Shown: piece by piece, positions 26,506 through 35,024 of the stretch | How the letters are laid out: every line of letters starts with the position of its first letter | Numbering within the stretch: the stretch's first letter is position 1 | Source: Rubellimicrobium aerolatum | Lineage (GTDB): Bacteria; Pseudomonadota; Alphaproteobacteria; Rhodobacterales; Rhodobacteraceae | Direction of reading: 5' to 3' | NCBI RefSeq assembly: GCF_017872975.1 | Contig: NZ_JAGGJP010000006.1 | Span: 62,001 to 126,000 of the forward strand | Length of the DNA stretch: 64,000 bases | Program-made: the position numbers and the translations under genes | The notes under the pieces: model-generated | The model's input: only the letters and a program-made list of their open reading frames with translations | What the model was told of the DNA's origin: nothing | Databases searched by the model: none

Positions 26506-26762
26506 GCGAGCGGTCCCCGCCCGGAGCGGGGCGGCCGTCCCTGGCGCGCGGCGGCGATGGTCATGGGCGGCCCGTCCTCCAGCGCAGGCGATCCGGCGCG
26601 CGCCGGCCGGCACGCGGGCCGGTGTTACCGGGCCCGGCCCCGCCGCGCAACCGAGGCTCCGCCGAACCGTGGCGCGATTGCGGCAAAGCGTTGGTTTCCG
26701 TGCGGCGCCGCGCTAGGAAGAGGGCGCGGGAACAAGGGGACCCGCGAGCTTGGGGGCGAGAC

Positions 26763-27812
26763 GTGACTGCATCCGAGACCTTCCCGCCCGAGGCCGGGCC
26801 GCGGGGGCATGGAATCGTGGACCGGGTGGCCGACTGGACCATGGCGCCGCGCGGGCCGCTGTTCCGCTGGGGCTTCGTCGCGGCGGCCTTCGTCCTGGCG
26901 ACGGCGGCCCGCTTCGTGCTGGACCCCTACCTGCCACCGGGCTTCCCCTACCTCACCTTCTTCCCGGCCATCGCCCTGACCGGCTTCCTGGCGGGCTCGG
27001 GCCCCGGGGCCGTCCAGGCGATCCTGTGCGGCGTCGTGGCGTGGTTCTTCTTCATCCCGCCCACGCAGAGCTTCGCCCTCACCTCGGGCAAGGCCATGGC
27101 GCTCCTGCTCTACCTCGTGGTGACGGGGACGGAGCTCGGGCTCATCTACGCGATGCGGCGGGCGCTGGAGCGGCTGGCGCTGGCCGAGGCGCGGGCGCGC
27201 GAGCTGGCGCGGGCCCGCAGCCTGATGTTCGCCGAGCTGCAGCACCGGGTGTCGAACAATCTCGCGGTGGTGGGGGCGCTGCTGTCGGTGCAGCGGCGGG
27301 GCGTGAAGGACCCGGCCGCCGCGCGGGCGCTCGACGACGCGGTGGCGCGGCTCAACGTCGTCTCGCGGCTGAGCCGGCTCCTGCGCGATCCCGGCGCGCA
27401 GGAGATCGACTTCGCCGCCTTCCTGCGGGCGATGGTCCCCGACCTCGTGGCGGCGAGCGGCGTGGGCGACCGGATCTCGGTCCGGGTCACGGCCGAGCCG
27501 GTCGTCGTCCCCGCCGACAAGGCCGTGCCGCTGGGGCTGGTGGCGACGGAGCTGCTGTCCAACGCCATCGAGCACGGCTACCCGGGCGAGCGGCGGGGGG
27601 TGATCCAGGTCGGACTGGAGGCGCGCGACGGCGGGCGGGCGCGGCTCACCGTGCGGGACGACGGGCCGGGGCTGCCGCCCGGCTTCGACCCGCGCCGGTC
27701 GCCGAGCCTGGGCCTGACCATCGCCCGGCAGTTCGCCGACCAGATCGGGGCGGAGCTGGACATGGTGGACGACGGAGGGGTGGTGTCGCGCCTGGAAGTG
27801 CCGCTGGCCTGA
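26763..27812 (+). CDS. Membrane sensor histidine kinase (DUF4118 plus HisKA_2-like)
   Basis: This 349-residue protein has an N-terminal DUF4118-like membrane domain of about four helices (WGFVAAAFVLATAARF, YLTFFPAIALTGFLAGSGPG, LCGVVAWFFFIPP, AMALLLYLVVTGTELGLIY), as in KdpD-type sensors. It continues with a dimerisation helix carrying the phosphoacceptor H161 in ELQHRVSNN, and an HATPase with ELLSNAIEHG, VRDDGPGLPPGF and SLGLTIARQF. The QHRVxNN form marks the HisKA_2/HWE-type kinases, often linked to light, stress or general stress signalling. The start is a GTG behind GGGGGCGAG. No response regulator is next to it, so the partner is elsewhere. Confidence 0.87.
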   Translation: MTASETFPPEAGPRGHGIVDRVADWTMAPRGPLFRWGFVAAAFVLATAARFVLDPYLPPGFPYLTFFPAIALTGFLAGSGPGAVQAILCGVVAWFFFIPPTQSFALTSGKAMALLLYLVVTGTELGLIYAMRRALERLALAEARARELARARSLMFAELQHRVSNNLAVVGALLSVQRRGVKDPAAARALDDAVARLNVVSRLSRLLRDPGAQEIDFAAFLRAMVPDLVAASGVGDRISVRVTAEPVVVPADKAVPLGLVATELLSNAIEHGYPGERRGVIQVGLEARDGGRARLTVRDDGPGLPPGFDPRRSPSLGLTIARQFADQIGAELDMVDDGGVVSRLEVPLA

Positions 27813-27950
27813 GGCGCGGGGCCTTGTGGGTGACGCAAGGACAGCGGCCGGCGATGCAAATCCGGGGGGTGAATCGGCTTGACGGCGGCAAGGGGCGCCC
27901 GTAGAAGCCCCCTTGTCCGACGCAGACAAGACAGCGTCGGCGGCAGACGC

Positions 27951-28027
27951 GCGGTTGTAGCTCAGTCGGTTAGAGTACCGGCCTGTCACGCCGGGGGTCG
28001 CGGGTTCGAGCCCCGTCAACCGCGCCA
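27951..28027 (+). tRNA. tRNA-Asp (anticodon GTC)
   Basis: Acceptor GCGGTTG / CAACCGC, anticodon stem CCGGC / GCCGG around the loop CTGTCAC, T arm CGGGTTCGAGCCCCG, and an encoded CCA. The Q34-type anticodon makes it a likely substrate for the Tgt and QueA enzymes encoded in the window. Confidence 0.96.
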
Positions 28028-28050
28028 CTGCTGCCCTTCGGGAACGAAAG

Positions 28051-28076
28051 AGGCGCTCCTTCGGGGGCGCCTTTTT
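28051..28076 (+). terminator. Terminator after tRNA-Asp
   Basis: Stem GGCGCTCC / GGGGCGCC with a TTCG-type loop followed by TTTTTCG. The stem can extend outward through AACGAAAG with TTTCGTT. Confidence 0.85.
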
Positions 28077-28086
28077 CGTTTCGGAG

Positions 28087-28147
28087 AGGGGCTCTGCCCC
28101 TCGCCCCTTCGGGGCTTCACCCCGGGATACTTGGAGCCAAAGAAGGG
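28087..28147 (+). repeat. Rhodobacteraceae-type intergenic repeat, left copy
   Basis: About 61 bases with a GGGGCTCTGCCCC hairpin head, a middle GCCCCTTCGGGGC hairpin, and the tail CCCCGGGATACTTGGAGCC followed by AAAGAAGG. It matches the reverse complement of 28740-28800 along its length. I recall the tail as a widely scattered intergenic element in this family, but have not searched for it. Confidence 0.8.
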
Positions 28148-28739
28148 GGGTCTCGGACAGACTAAATCCCCGCGAGGCCTCCGGGTTCACTCCCGGGCTC
28201 GCGGGGACCAGGGGCGCGCGAGCGGGAGCACCGGCCGCTATTTAGCGGGCTGGGTCCAAGGGCATCGAGGGCGGAGGCGTGCCGGAGGCTGCGTCTCTCC
28301 CACCCTGGCCGGATATCTGGCCGCTCCTGGCCCATCGCGTGTGTCTCGCGCCCGGCCTTGTCGGGGCCGGGCTCGCTCTTCGTCTCTCGTCTCTCCTTTC
28401 CGCCCCCCGCCGTCGGTGCCGGCCGGCCGCCCCTGCGGGAGGGCCGGGCCGTGCGGCGGGGGAGCCGCTGCGTGTGGTCGTGCGGGGGAGAGAGTCGCAC
28501 GCAGGCGTTAACGCCGCCTGACGGCAACGGGCGCGCAACGCCCCGCTCGCGCAACACCCCCGCCCGCCGTGCCACGCGCGCGAGGGCGGGGCGAGTCGGA
28601 TCGGAGGCCCAGCGCAGGGCTGGACGCCGGGGGGACGGGCCGCCCGCTCCGCCGGCGCGGCCGTGATGGGCGGACGCCCGCCCGGCGGGACAGCACGGGG
28701 CCGCCCCGCCGCGCGCCGCGCCGCCCCGCGCACCCCTGA
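28148..28739. other. Structured non-coding block between inverted repeats
   Basis: About 590 bases with no convincing gene on either strand: the open frames here are Arg/Pro/Ala-rich, lack ribosome sites and resemble nothing I know. It holds a long hairpin at 28167-28207 (outer arms TCCCCGCGAG / CTCGCGGGGA, inner arms CCGGG / CCCGG) and a perfect palindrome CCGCTATTTAGCGG at 28235-28248, then very GC-rich sequence with many short inverted repeats. It could be a decayed gene, a structured RNA, or a small mobile or recombined segment. Confidence 0.5.
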
Positions 28740-28800
28740 CCTTCTTTGGCTCCAAATATCCCGGGGGGAGGCTCCGCAGGAGACGGGGGGCAGAGCCCCC
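28740..28800 (-). repeat. Rhodobacteraceae-type intergenic repeat, right copy (inverted)
   Basis: Reverse-complement partner of the repeat at 28087-28147: it begins CCTTCTTTGGCTCC, runs through TATCCCGGGG, and ends at GGGGGCAGAGCCCCC. The tail core differs from the left copy by one base (TACTTGG versus TATTTGG); the middle hairpin is more diverged. It lies just downstream of the M20 peptidase gene. Confidence 0.8.
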
Positions 28801-28815
28801 CTTCGTCGGGGGCCG

Positions 28816-30183
28816 TCAGGACAGGGCGGCGAGGATGCGGGCCCAGCTTCGGATGCCCTTGTGGAAGCTCCTCACGTCATATTTCTCGTTGGGGGAATGG
28901 ATCAGGTCGTCGTCGTTGCCGAAGCCGATCAGCATCGAGTCCATGCCCAGGATCGCCTTGAAGTAGCCCGCGACCGGAATGGAGCCGCCCGAGCCGGTGA
29001 AGGCGGCCGGGCGGGGCCATTCGTCGGTGAGAGCGGCGCGGGCGGCTTCGAAGGCGGGGCTGGAGGTGTCCATGACCGAGGCAGGCGAGGCGCCGTGGTC
29101 GTGGAACTCGACCGTGCAGTCGGCGGGCACCTGGGCGCGGACCATGGCGCGGAACGATTCGCGGATCTTGAGCGGGTCCTGGCGGCCGACGAGGCGGAAG
29201 CTGATCTTGGCGGTGGCCCGGGACGGCAGAACCGTCTTGAAGCCGTCGCCGGCGTAGCCGCCGGAGATGCCGTTGACCTCGGCCGTCGGGCGCGCCCAGA
29301 TCGATTCGAGCACCGAGCGGCCCTGTTCGCCGGCCGGGACGGACAGGCCCACGTCGCCCAGGAAGGCCTCGGCATCGAAGCCCAGGGACTCCCACTGGGC
29401 GCGGAGATCGGGGGGCAGCTCCTCGACGCCCTCGTAGAAGCCGGGGACGGTGACGCGGCCGGCCTCGTCGTGGAGGCCGGCTATGATGCGGGACAGCACC
29501 CGGATCGGGTTGATGGCCGCGCCGCCATACATGCCCGAATGAAGGTCCATGCGGGGGCCGGTGATCGTCACCTCCTCGCCCAGGAGGCCGCGCAGCATGG
29601 TGGTGATGGCGGGGGTGTCGCGGTCGAAGAGGCCGGTGTCGCAGATCAGCGCCACGTCGGCGCGCAGCAGGTCGCGGTTCGATTCCATGAACGGGATCAG
29701 GGAGGGGCTCCCCGATTCCTCCTCCCCCTCGAAGAACATGGTCACGCGGGCGGGGAGCTTGCCATGGACGGCGATCCAGGCGCGGCAGGCCTCCACGAAG
29801 GTCATGAGCTGGCCCTTGTCGTCGGCGGCGCCCCGGCCGCGGATGACGGGGCCGGCGGGGGTCTCCTCGACGGCGGGCTCGAAGGGCGGGCTGCGCCAGA
29901 GGTTGAGGGGGTCCACCGGCTGCACGTCGTAATGGCCGTAGAAGAGGAGATGGCGGTCGCCCTCGCCGCCGCTCCCCACGACCATGGGGCGGCCGGGGGT
30001 CGGGTGCTTGGCCGCGCGGAAGCCCATGTCGGCGAGGTCCTGCACGAGCCAGTCGGCGGCGGCCTCGCAGTCGGGCGCATAGGCGCGGTCGGTGGAGATC
30101 GACGGGATGCGGAGCAGCGCGAGCAGGCGGTTCGTGGCCTGCGGGAGGTCGGCGTCGATGCGGGCCAGGACGGGATCGAGCAT
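28816..30183 (-). CDS. M20-family dipeptidase/metallopeptidase
   Basis: This 455-residue cytoplasmic dinuclear-zinc peptidase has the metal and catalytic set in family order: FYGHYDVQPVD (H84, D86), RGRGAADDKGQ (bridging D121), FEGEEESGSP (E154 base, E155 ligand), an Asp ligand in ICDTG, and the last His in DDLIHSPNEKYD near the C-terminus. An inserted dimerisation lid occupies about residues 200-330. The family includes beta-Ala-His dipeptidases and carboxypeptidases; the exact substrate is not visible. The start at 30183 avoids a Pro/Arg-rich upstream extension. It is divergent from hemA with 217 bases between. Confidence 0.92.
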   Translation of the reverse strand: MLDPVLARIDADLPQATNRLLALLRIPSISTDRAYAPDCEAAADWLVQDLADMGFRAAKHPTPGRPMVVGSGGEGDRHLLFYGHYDVQPVDPLNLWRSPPFEPAVEETPAGPVIRGRGAADDKGQLMTFVEACRAWIAVHGKLPARVTMFFEGEEESGSPSLIPFMESNRDLLRADVALICDTGLFDRDTPAITTMLRGLLGEEVTITGPRMDLHSGMYGGAAINPIRVLSRIIAGLHDEAGRVTVPGFYEGVEELPPDLRAQWESLGFDAEAFLGDVGLSVPAGEQGRSVLESIWARPTAEVNGISGGYAGDGFKTVLPSRATAKISFRLVGRQDPLKIRESFRAMVRAQVPADCTVEFHDHGASPASVMDTSSPAFEAARAALTDEWPRPAAFTGSGGSIPVAGYFKAILGMDSMLIGFGNDDDLIHSPNEKYDVRSFHKGIRSWARILAALS

Positions 30184-30325
30184 GGGGAGCCTCGGGATGG
30201 GAGTCGGGGCGAGGCTAGGGCGCGGGCCGGGCGGCGGCAACCGGCCCGAGCGATGCGCCGGGCGCGGGTCCGGTATTCCGACCTTTGGCGGGGCGACGAA
30301 TTGTGCCATTTTCCGTGGCAGCCGT

Positions 30326-30339
30326 TTGATCTAGGACAA
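30326..30339 (+). promoter_or_regulatory. Candidate FnrL-type (FNR family) site upstream of hemA
   Basis: TTGATCTAGGACAA matches the TTGAT-N4-ATCAA pattern in eight of ten fixed bases and the looser TTG-N8-CAA pattern fully. It ends 61 bases before the hemA start. FnrL control of hemA is known in Rhodobacter. An additional inverted repeat, TGCCA-N7-TGGCA, lies just upstream at 30304-30320. Confidence 0.5.
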
Positions 30340-30400
30340 GGTGCCGGAGGGGGGGACTGTCCTACATCCCGTCCGGCAAGGCACCGCAAGGACTTCGACC

Positions 30401-31624
30401 GTGGATTACGACGCCCAACTCGACTCGGCCCTCGACCGTCTCCATCAGGAGGGGCGTTACCGCACCTTCATCGACATCGCGCGCGACAAGGGCCATTTCC
30501 CCCACGCCGTCTGGCACCGCCCCGACGGGCGGGAGCAGCCCATCACCGTCTGGTGCGGCAACGACTACCTGGGCATGGGGCAGCATCCGGTCGTGATCTC
30601 GGCCATGCACGAGGCGCTGGACGCGGTGGGCGCGGGGTCCGGGGGCACGCGCAACATCTCGGGCACCACGGTCTACCACAAGCGGCTGGAGGCGGAGCTC
30701 GCCGACCTGCACGGCAAGGAATCGGCGCTGCTGTTCACCAGCGCCTACATCGCCAACGACGCGACGCTCTCCACGCTCAAGGTGCTGTTCCCCGGCCTCA
30801 TCATCTATTCGGACGCGCTGAACCATGCGTCCATGATCGAGGGCATCCGGCGCGGCGGCGGCCTCAAGCGGATCTTCCGGCACAACGACGTGGCGCACCT
30901 GCGCGAGCTGCTGGAAGCGGACGACCCGGCCGCGCCCAAGCTCATCGCCTTCGAGTCGGTCTATTCGATGGACGGCGATTTCGGGCCGATCAAGGCGCTG
31001 GTGGAGCTGGCCGAGGAGTTCGGGGCGCTGACCTACCTCGACGAGGTGCACGCGGTGGGCATGTACGGCCCGCGCGGCGGCGGCGTGGCCGAAGAATTGG
31101 GGCTGATGGGGCGCATCGACATCATCAACGCGACGCTGGGCAAGGCGGTCGGCGTGGTGGGCGGCTACATCGCGGCCTCGGCCAAGATGTGCGACGCGAT
31201 CCGGTCCTACGCGCCGGGCTTCATCTTCACAACCTCGCTGCCCCCCGTCATCGCGGCGGGCGCGGCGGCGTCGGTGGCGCACCTGAAGACGGACCGGGCT
31301 CTGCGCGAGAAGCACCAGACCCAGGCCAAGATCCTGAAGCTGCGGCTCAAGGGGCTGGGGCTGCCGATCATCGACCACGGCTCCCACATCGTGCCGCTGA
31401 TCGTGGGCGACCCGGTGCACACCAAGATGATCTCGGACATGCTGCTGTCGGACTTCGGCATCTACGTCCAGCCGATCAACTTCCCCACCGTGCCGCGCGG
31501 GACGGAGCGGCTGCGCTTCACGCCCTCGCCCGTCCACGGGCCGAAGGAGATGGACGCGCTGGTGCGGGCGCTGGACTCGCTTTGGAGCCACTGTGCGCTA
31601 AATCGCGCCGAACTGGCGGGCTGA
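30401..31624 (+). CDS. hemA: 5-aminolevulinate synthase
   Basis: This 407-residue PLP enzyme condenses glycine and succinyl-CoA to 5-aminolevulinate, the first tetrapyrrole step by the C4 (Shemin) route used in alphaproteobacteria. The start is a GTG giving [20 protein letters not shown], which matches the family N-terminus and the 407-residue length of the Rhodobacter enzymes. Seen are [13 protein letters not shown], the Gly-rich [27 protein letters not shown] with the PLP-binding Asp, and the Schiff-base lysine K248 in [11 protein letters not shown] weak AAGGA precedes the GTG. It supplies haem, and uroporphyrinogen III for the siroheme made by CysG. Confidence 0.97.
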   Translation: MDYDAQLDSALDRLHQEGRYRTFIDIARDKGHFPHAVWHRPDGREQPITVWCGNDYLGMGQHPVVISAMHEALDAVGAGSGGTRNISGTTVYHKRLEAELADLHGKESALLFTSAYIANDATLSTLKVLFPGLIIYSDALNHASMIEGIRRGGGLKRIFRHNDVAHLRELLEADDPAAPKLIAFESVYSMDGDFGPIKALVELAEEFGALTYLDEVHAVGMYGPRGGGVAEELGLMGRIDIINATLGKAVGVVGGYIAASAKMCDAIRSYAPGFIFTTSLPPVIAAGAAASVAHLKTDRALREKHQTQAKILKLRLKGLGLPIIDHGSHIVPLIVGDPVHTKMISDMLLSDFGIYVQPINFPTVPRGTERLRFTPSPVHGPKEMDALVRALDSLWSHCALNRAELAG

Positions 31625-31742
31625 GATCACGATCCGATGATGCAGGCCGGCCACGGTCGTGATAGACCCGCGTCCAAGGGCTTCCATGGTCTCCGAATCA
31701 TGAATGAAGCCACGGGGGCGGGACGGAACGCGGGACGGGTTC

Positions 31743-33059
31743 ATGATCGGGCGGGGCTTTCTGCGCGGCAAGGCGGCTGAGGACTCGGACCCCCAGGGGT
31801 TCGATGCCTACGACCTGCGCCTGGGCGACCTCATGCGAGGGGAGCGCGCGACGATGGGCAAGTCGCTCATCGACGTGCAGCGCGAGCTGAAGATCAAGGC
31901 CGCCTACATCGCCGCCATCGAGAACGCGGACCCGTCGGCCTTCGACACGCCGGGCTTCATCGCGGGCTACGTGCGATCCTACGCGCGCTACCTGAACATG
32001 GACCCGGACTGGGCCTTCGAGACCTTCTGCCGCGAATCGGGGTTCACCACCGCGCACGGGATGTCGGTCGCCGCCTCGCCCGCGCGGGCGCAGCGCGAGG
32101 ACAAGGCCCCGGTCACGGCGCTGGGGCGCGACATCTTCGCGGGCCAGGGGACGCCGTTCCTGCCGGCCTCGCCCTCGGTGCTGTCCAGCGTGGAGCCGCG
32201 GGCGGTGGGATCGGTGCTGGTGCTGGTCGCGCTCCTGTCGGGCCTGAGCTATGGCGGCTGGACCGTGATGCGCGAGATCCAGAAGGTCACGCTCGCCCCG
32301 GTGGAGCAGCCGCCGACGGTGGTGGCCGAGGTGGACCCGCTGGCGGGCGGCGCGCGGCCGGACGGCGAGGGGGAGCGCTTCGCCTCCATCGAGGTGCCCT
32401 CGGCCGAGGCGCTGGACCGGCTGTATCGGCCCGAGGCGCTGGAGGTGCCGGTGCTGGTGCCGCGCGACGGGCCCATCGCCGCGCTGGACCCCGCGACCGT
32501 CGGCACGCTGCCGGCCCCCGGCGCAGAGGCGGCCCCGCAGGCGCCCGTCGCGGTCGCGCAGGCCGCGCCGGTCCAGGGCCCGCCGCCGCCGGGCGCGGTG
32601 GACGGGGTGGAGCAGGCGCTCGCCGCCGCGCTGGGCGCGGATGCGGACGGGGTGCTGGTCACGACCGGCCCGGCGCCCAGGGTGGAGCTGGTGGCGGTGC
32701 GCGACGCCTGGGTGCGGGTGAACGCGCCCGACGGCTCGGTGCTGTTCGAGGGCATCCTGGGGCCGGGCGACACCTTCGAGGTTCCCGCCACCGAGGAGCC
32801 GTCGAAGCTGCGCGTGGGCGAATCCGGCGCTCTGTTCATGGCGGTGAACGGCGTGCCTTTCGGGCCGGTCGGTCCGGCGGGGCAGGTGACGAAGGACGTG
32901 GCGCTGTCGCCCGAGGCGATCACCACGACCTACGCCCAGGCGGACCTGAGCCAGGAGGAGGAGCTGGCCGACTACGTGGCGGTCGCCTCGGCCGAGGGGG
33001 CGGACCCCGCCGACCTGCCCGCCGGCGCGGTGCTGCCGGGCGACGCGCCGAGCCAGTGA
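31743..33059 (+). CDS. RodZ-like protein: HTH domain, membrane helix, DUF4115 tail
   Basis: This 438-residue protein has an N-terminal helix-turn-helix of the RodZ/HTH_25 type (DLMRGERATMGKSLIDVQRE, then KIKAAYIAAIENADPSAF and FIAGYVRSYARYLNMDPDW), a transmembrane helix near residues 155-172 (VGSVLVLVALLSGLSYGGW), a Pro/Ala-rich periplasmic linker, and a C-terminal beta domain of DUF4115 type (RVELVAVRDAWVRVNAPDGS). RodZ couples MreB to the cell wall machinery and shapes rods. I chose the ATG at 31743, which starts MIGRGFLRGKA as in related genomes; an in-frame ATG at 31704 adds thirteen residues. Confidence 0.88.
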   Translation: MIGRGFLRGKAAEDSDPQGFDAYDLRLGDLMRGERATMGKSLIDVQRELKIKAAYIAAIENADPSAFDTPGFIAGYVRSYARYLNMDPDWAFETFCRESGFTTAHGMSVAASPARAQREDKAPVTALGRDIFAGQGTPFLPASPSVLSSVEPRAVGSVLVLVALLSGLSYGGWTVMREIQKVTLAPVEQPPTVVAEVDPLAGGARPDGEGERFASIEVPSAEALDRLYRPEALEVPVLVPRDGPIAALDPATVGTLPAPGAEAAPQAPVAVAQAAPVQGPPPPGAVDGVEQALAAALGADADGVLVTTGPAPRVELVAVRDAWVRVNAPDGSVLFEGILGPGDTFEVPATEEPSKLRVGESGALFMAVNGVPFGPVGPAGQVTKDVALSPEAITTTYAQADLSQEEELADYVAVASAEGADPADLPAGAVLPGDAPSQ

Positions 33060-33136
33060 GGGGCGCGGCGCTCCGCCCGGTTGCGGGCGGGTCGCCGGGC
33101 GATTAGGTGGGAGGCACCCCCGCCGAGGAGTCCCCC

Positions 33137-34273
33137 ATGTCGCACAATCCCGTCCGCCCCTGGCGCAGCATCGACCGCCGGCCGTCGCGCCGGATCATGG
33201 TCGGCAACGTCCCCGTGGGGGGCGGCGCGCCGATCACCGTGCAGACGATGACCAACACGCTGACGACCGACGTGGCGGGGACCGTCGCGCAGGTGCTGGC
33301 GGCGGCCGAGGCCGGGGCGGACATCGTGCGCGTCTCCGCGCCCGACGAGGACAGCACGCGGGCGCTGCGCGAGATCGTGCGGGAAAGCCCGGTGCCCATC
33401 GTCGCCGACATCCACTTCCACTACCGCCGCGCCATCGAGGCGGCCGAGGCGGGCGCGGCCTGCCTGCGGATCAACCCCGGCAACATCGGAAGCCCCGAGC
33501 GGGTGCGCGAGGTGGTGAAGGCCGCGCGCGACCACGGCTGCTCCATGCGGATCGGGGTCAACGCCGGGTCGCTGGAGCGGCACCTGCTGGAGCGCTACGC
33601 CGAGCCCTGCCCGGAGGCGATGGTGCAGTCGGGGCTCGACCACATCAAGCTGTTGCAGGACGAGGACTTCCACGAGTTCAAGATCAGCGTGAAGGCGTCG
33701 GACGTGTTCCTCGCCGCCGCCGCGTATCAGCAGCTCGCCGAGGCGACGGACGCGCCGCTGCATCTGGGGATCACCGAGGCCGGGGGCCTCATGACCGGCA
33801 CGGTCAAGAGCGCGATCGGGCTGGGGAACCTGCTCTGGATGGGGATCGGCGACACGATCCGGGTGTCGCTGTCGGCGGACCCGGTGGAGGAGGTGCGCGT
33901 CGGCTTCGAGATCCTCAAGGCCTTGGGGCTGCGGCACCGGGGGGTGAACATCATCTCCTGCCCGTCCTGCGCGCGGCAGGGCTTCGACGTGATCCGCACG
34001 GTCGAGGCGCTGGAGACGCGGCTGGCGCATATCCGCACGCCGATGTCGCTGTCGATCATCGGCTGCGTGGTGAACGGGCCGGGCGAGGCGCTGATGACCG
34101 ACGTGGGCTTCACGGGCGGCGGCGCCGGGCACGGGATGGTCTACCTCGCGGGGAAGCAGAGCCACCGCCTGGACAACGACCGGATGATCGACCACATCGT
34201 CGAGCAGGTGGAGCGCAAGGCCGCCGAGATCGAGGTCGGGATCGCGGCGACCGCCGCGCAGGCCGCCGAATAG
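33137..34273 (+). CDS. ispG: 4-hydroxy-3-methylbut-2-enyl diphosphate synthase
   Basis: This 378-residue [4Fe-4S] enzyme of the MEP isoprenoid pathway converts methylerythritol cyclodiphosphate to HMBPP. The TIM-barrel start includes [20 protein letters not shown]. The cluster ligands are C275 and C278 (SCPSCARQG) and C310 with E317 in [15 protein letters not shown] lies seven bases before the ATG. It follows the RodZ-like gene by 77 bases, an arrangement common in proteobacteria where rodZ and ispG are neighbours. The cluster presumably depends on the Fe-S assembly proteins noted in this window. Confidence 0.97.
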   Translation: MSHNPVRPWRSIDRRPSRRIMVGNVPVGGGAPITVQTMTNTLTTDVAGTVAQVLAAAEAGADIVRVSAPDEDSTRALREIVRESPVPIVADIHFHYRRAIEAAEAGAACLRINPGNIGSPERVREVVKAARDHGCSMRIGVNAGSLERHLLERYAEPCPEAMVQSGLDHIKLLQDEDFHEFKISVKASDVFLAAAAYQQLAEATDAPLHLGITEAGGLMTGTVKSAIGLGNLLWMGIGDTIRVSLSADPVEEVRVGFEILKALGLRHRGVNIISCPSCARQGFDVIRTVEALETRLAHIRTPMSLSIIGCVVNGPGEALMTDVGFTGGGAGHGMVYLAGKQSHRLDNDRMIDHIVEQVERKAAEIEVGIAATAAQAAE

Positions 34274-34296
34274 GCGGCCCCGGCCGGCCCGGGCGG

Positions 34297-34827
34297 TCAG
34301 TCCGCGGCCAGCCCCGACGGCCGGTTCCAGGGCATCCGGCGCAGGGCGGCGGCGACCGAGCATCTCCCGGTGAGGCCCGTCCAGACCAGCGAGCCCCCGG
34401 CCAGCGCGGGCAGCGCGAAGAAGGCCGGCGTGACCTCGGCCCCCAGTGCGACGCCCAGGAGCGCCAGCGTGCCCCAGAGAAGGTCCACCTGCCGCCCGAT
34501 GGCGAGGAGCGGCCAGCGATGCTCGATCACCGGCAGGCCGGCGCGGCGCCAGGCGGCGAGGCCGCCGTCGAGCCGGTAGGCGGGCGCGGAGGTGACGGCC
34601 TGGAGCCGCGCGGCGTTCTCGTGGCTCAGGTCGCCGCAGGAGCAGAGGAAGACCACGGCCGGCAGGCCGGGGCCGCCGATGCGGCGGGGCAGTTCGCTGA
34701 GCGGCGCATGGAGCGAGCCCGGAACATGGGCCTGGGCGCGCTCGTCCTCCTCGCGGATGTCCACGAGGAGCGCGCCCTGGTCGAGGAGGCGCAGGACCGC
34801 AGGGCTGTCGATGGGAGAAAGGCTCAT
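34297..34827 (-). CDS. Membrane-bound rhodanese-domain protein (rhodanese plus DUF2892)
   Basis: This 176-residue protein has an N-terminal rhodanese domain (about 8-100: VDIREEDERAQAHVPGSLHA, with the active-site loop FLCSCGDLS; C62 is the likely sulfur carrier) and a C-terminal two-helix DUF2892-like membrane part (LLWGTLALLGVALGAEVTPA, FFALPALAGGSLVWTG, then GRCSVAAALRRMPWN). This is the YgaP-like layout, which moves sulfane sulfur at the inner membrane. I preferred the ATG at 34827. A GTG at 34923 would add 32 residues, but that sequence is Pro/Arg-rich and covers an operator-like palindrome. Another DUF2892 gene lies at 60244. Confidence 0.85.
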   Translation of the reverse strand: MSLSPIDSPAVLRLLDQGALLVDIREEDERAQAHVPGSLHAPLSELPRRIGGPGLPAVVFLCSCGDLSHENAARLQAVTSAPAYRLDGGLAAWRRAGLPVIEHRWPLLAIGRQVDLLWGTLALLGVALGAEVTPAFFALPALAGGSLVWTGLTGRCSVAAALRRMPWNRPSGLAAD

Positions 34828-34908
34828 GCGGGGGGGGTCCTGCGGGGCGGGATGGGGAAGGGGGGCGCGAGGCGCGCCGTCGGGCCCAGGCTCCGGTCCG
34901 GCGCGGTC

Positions 34909-34962
34909 TGAACGAATGTTCACGGTGCGCTTGCTTTAGCCGGGCTCGCCCGGCCCGGTCAA
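34909..34962 (-). promoter_or_regulatory. Candidate promoter and operator of the rhodanese gene
   Basis: On the minus strand, TTGACC (34962-34957) and TAAAGC (34938-34933) are 18 bases apart. Just downstream lies the inverted repeat TGAAC-N4-GTTCA (34909-34922), at a place where a bound repressor would block transcription. Regulators of the ArsR/BigR type often control such rhodanese genes, but no regulator gene is next to it. Confidence 0.4.
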
Positions 34963-35024
34963 TACGCGCAGAGGGTAAGCCAGGGGCCGGTCACGCAACC
35001 TTGCGTAGAAGAAGGGCCAGCCTC

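Noticed and set aside
28148-28739. Insertion sequence between the inverted repeats
   Set aside because: No transposase frame and no target-site duplication found at the outer edges; the repeats look like the family's intergenic element rather than terminal repeats.
28162-28755. Small proteins in the block after tRNA-Asp
   Set aside because: Several open frames exist on both strands, but all are Arg/Pro/Ala-rich without ribosome sites or recognisable features.
28663-31662. An open frame of 999 codons on the plus strand
   Set aside because: It runs antisense to the M20 peptidase and then out of frame over hemA. No family resemblance; produced by scarcity of stop codons in high-GC DNA.
34993-35006. 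Palindrome ACGCAACCTTGCGT as terminator of the DsbA-like gene
   Set aside because: The hairpin is perfect but has a 2-base loop and no T run on the needed strand, so I left it out of the feature list.
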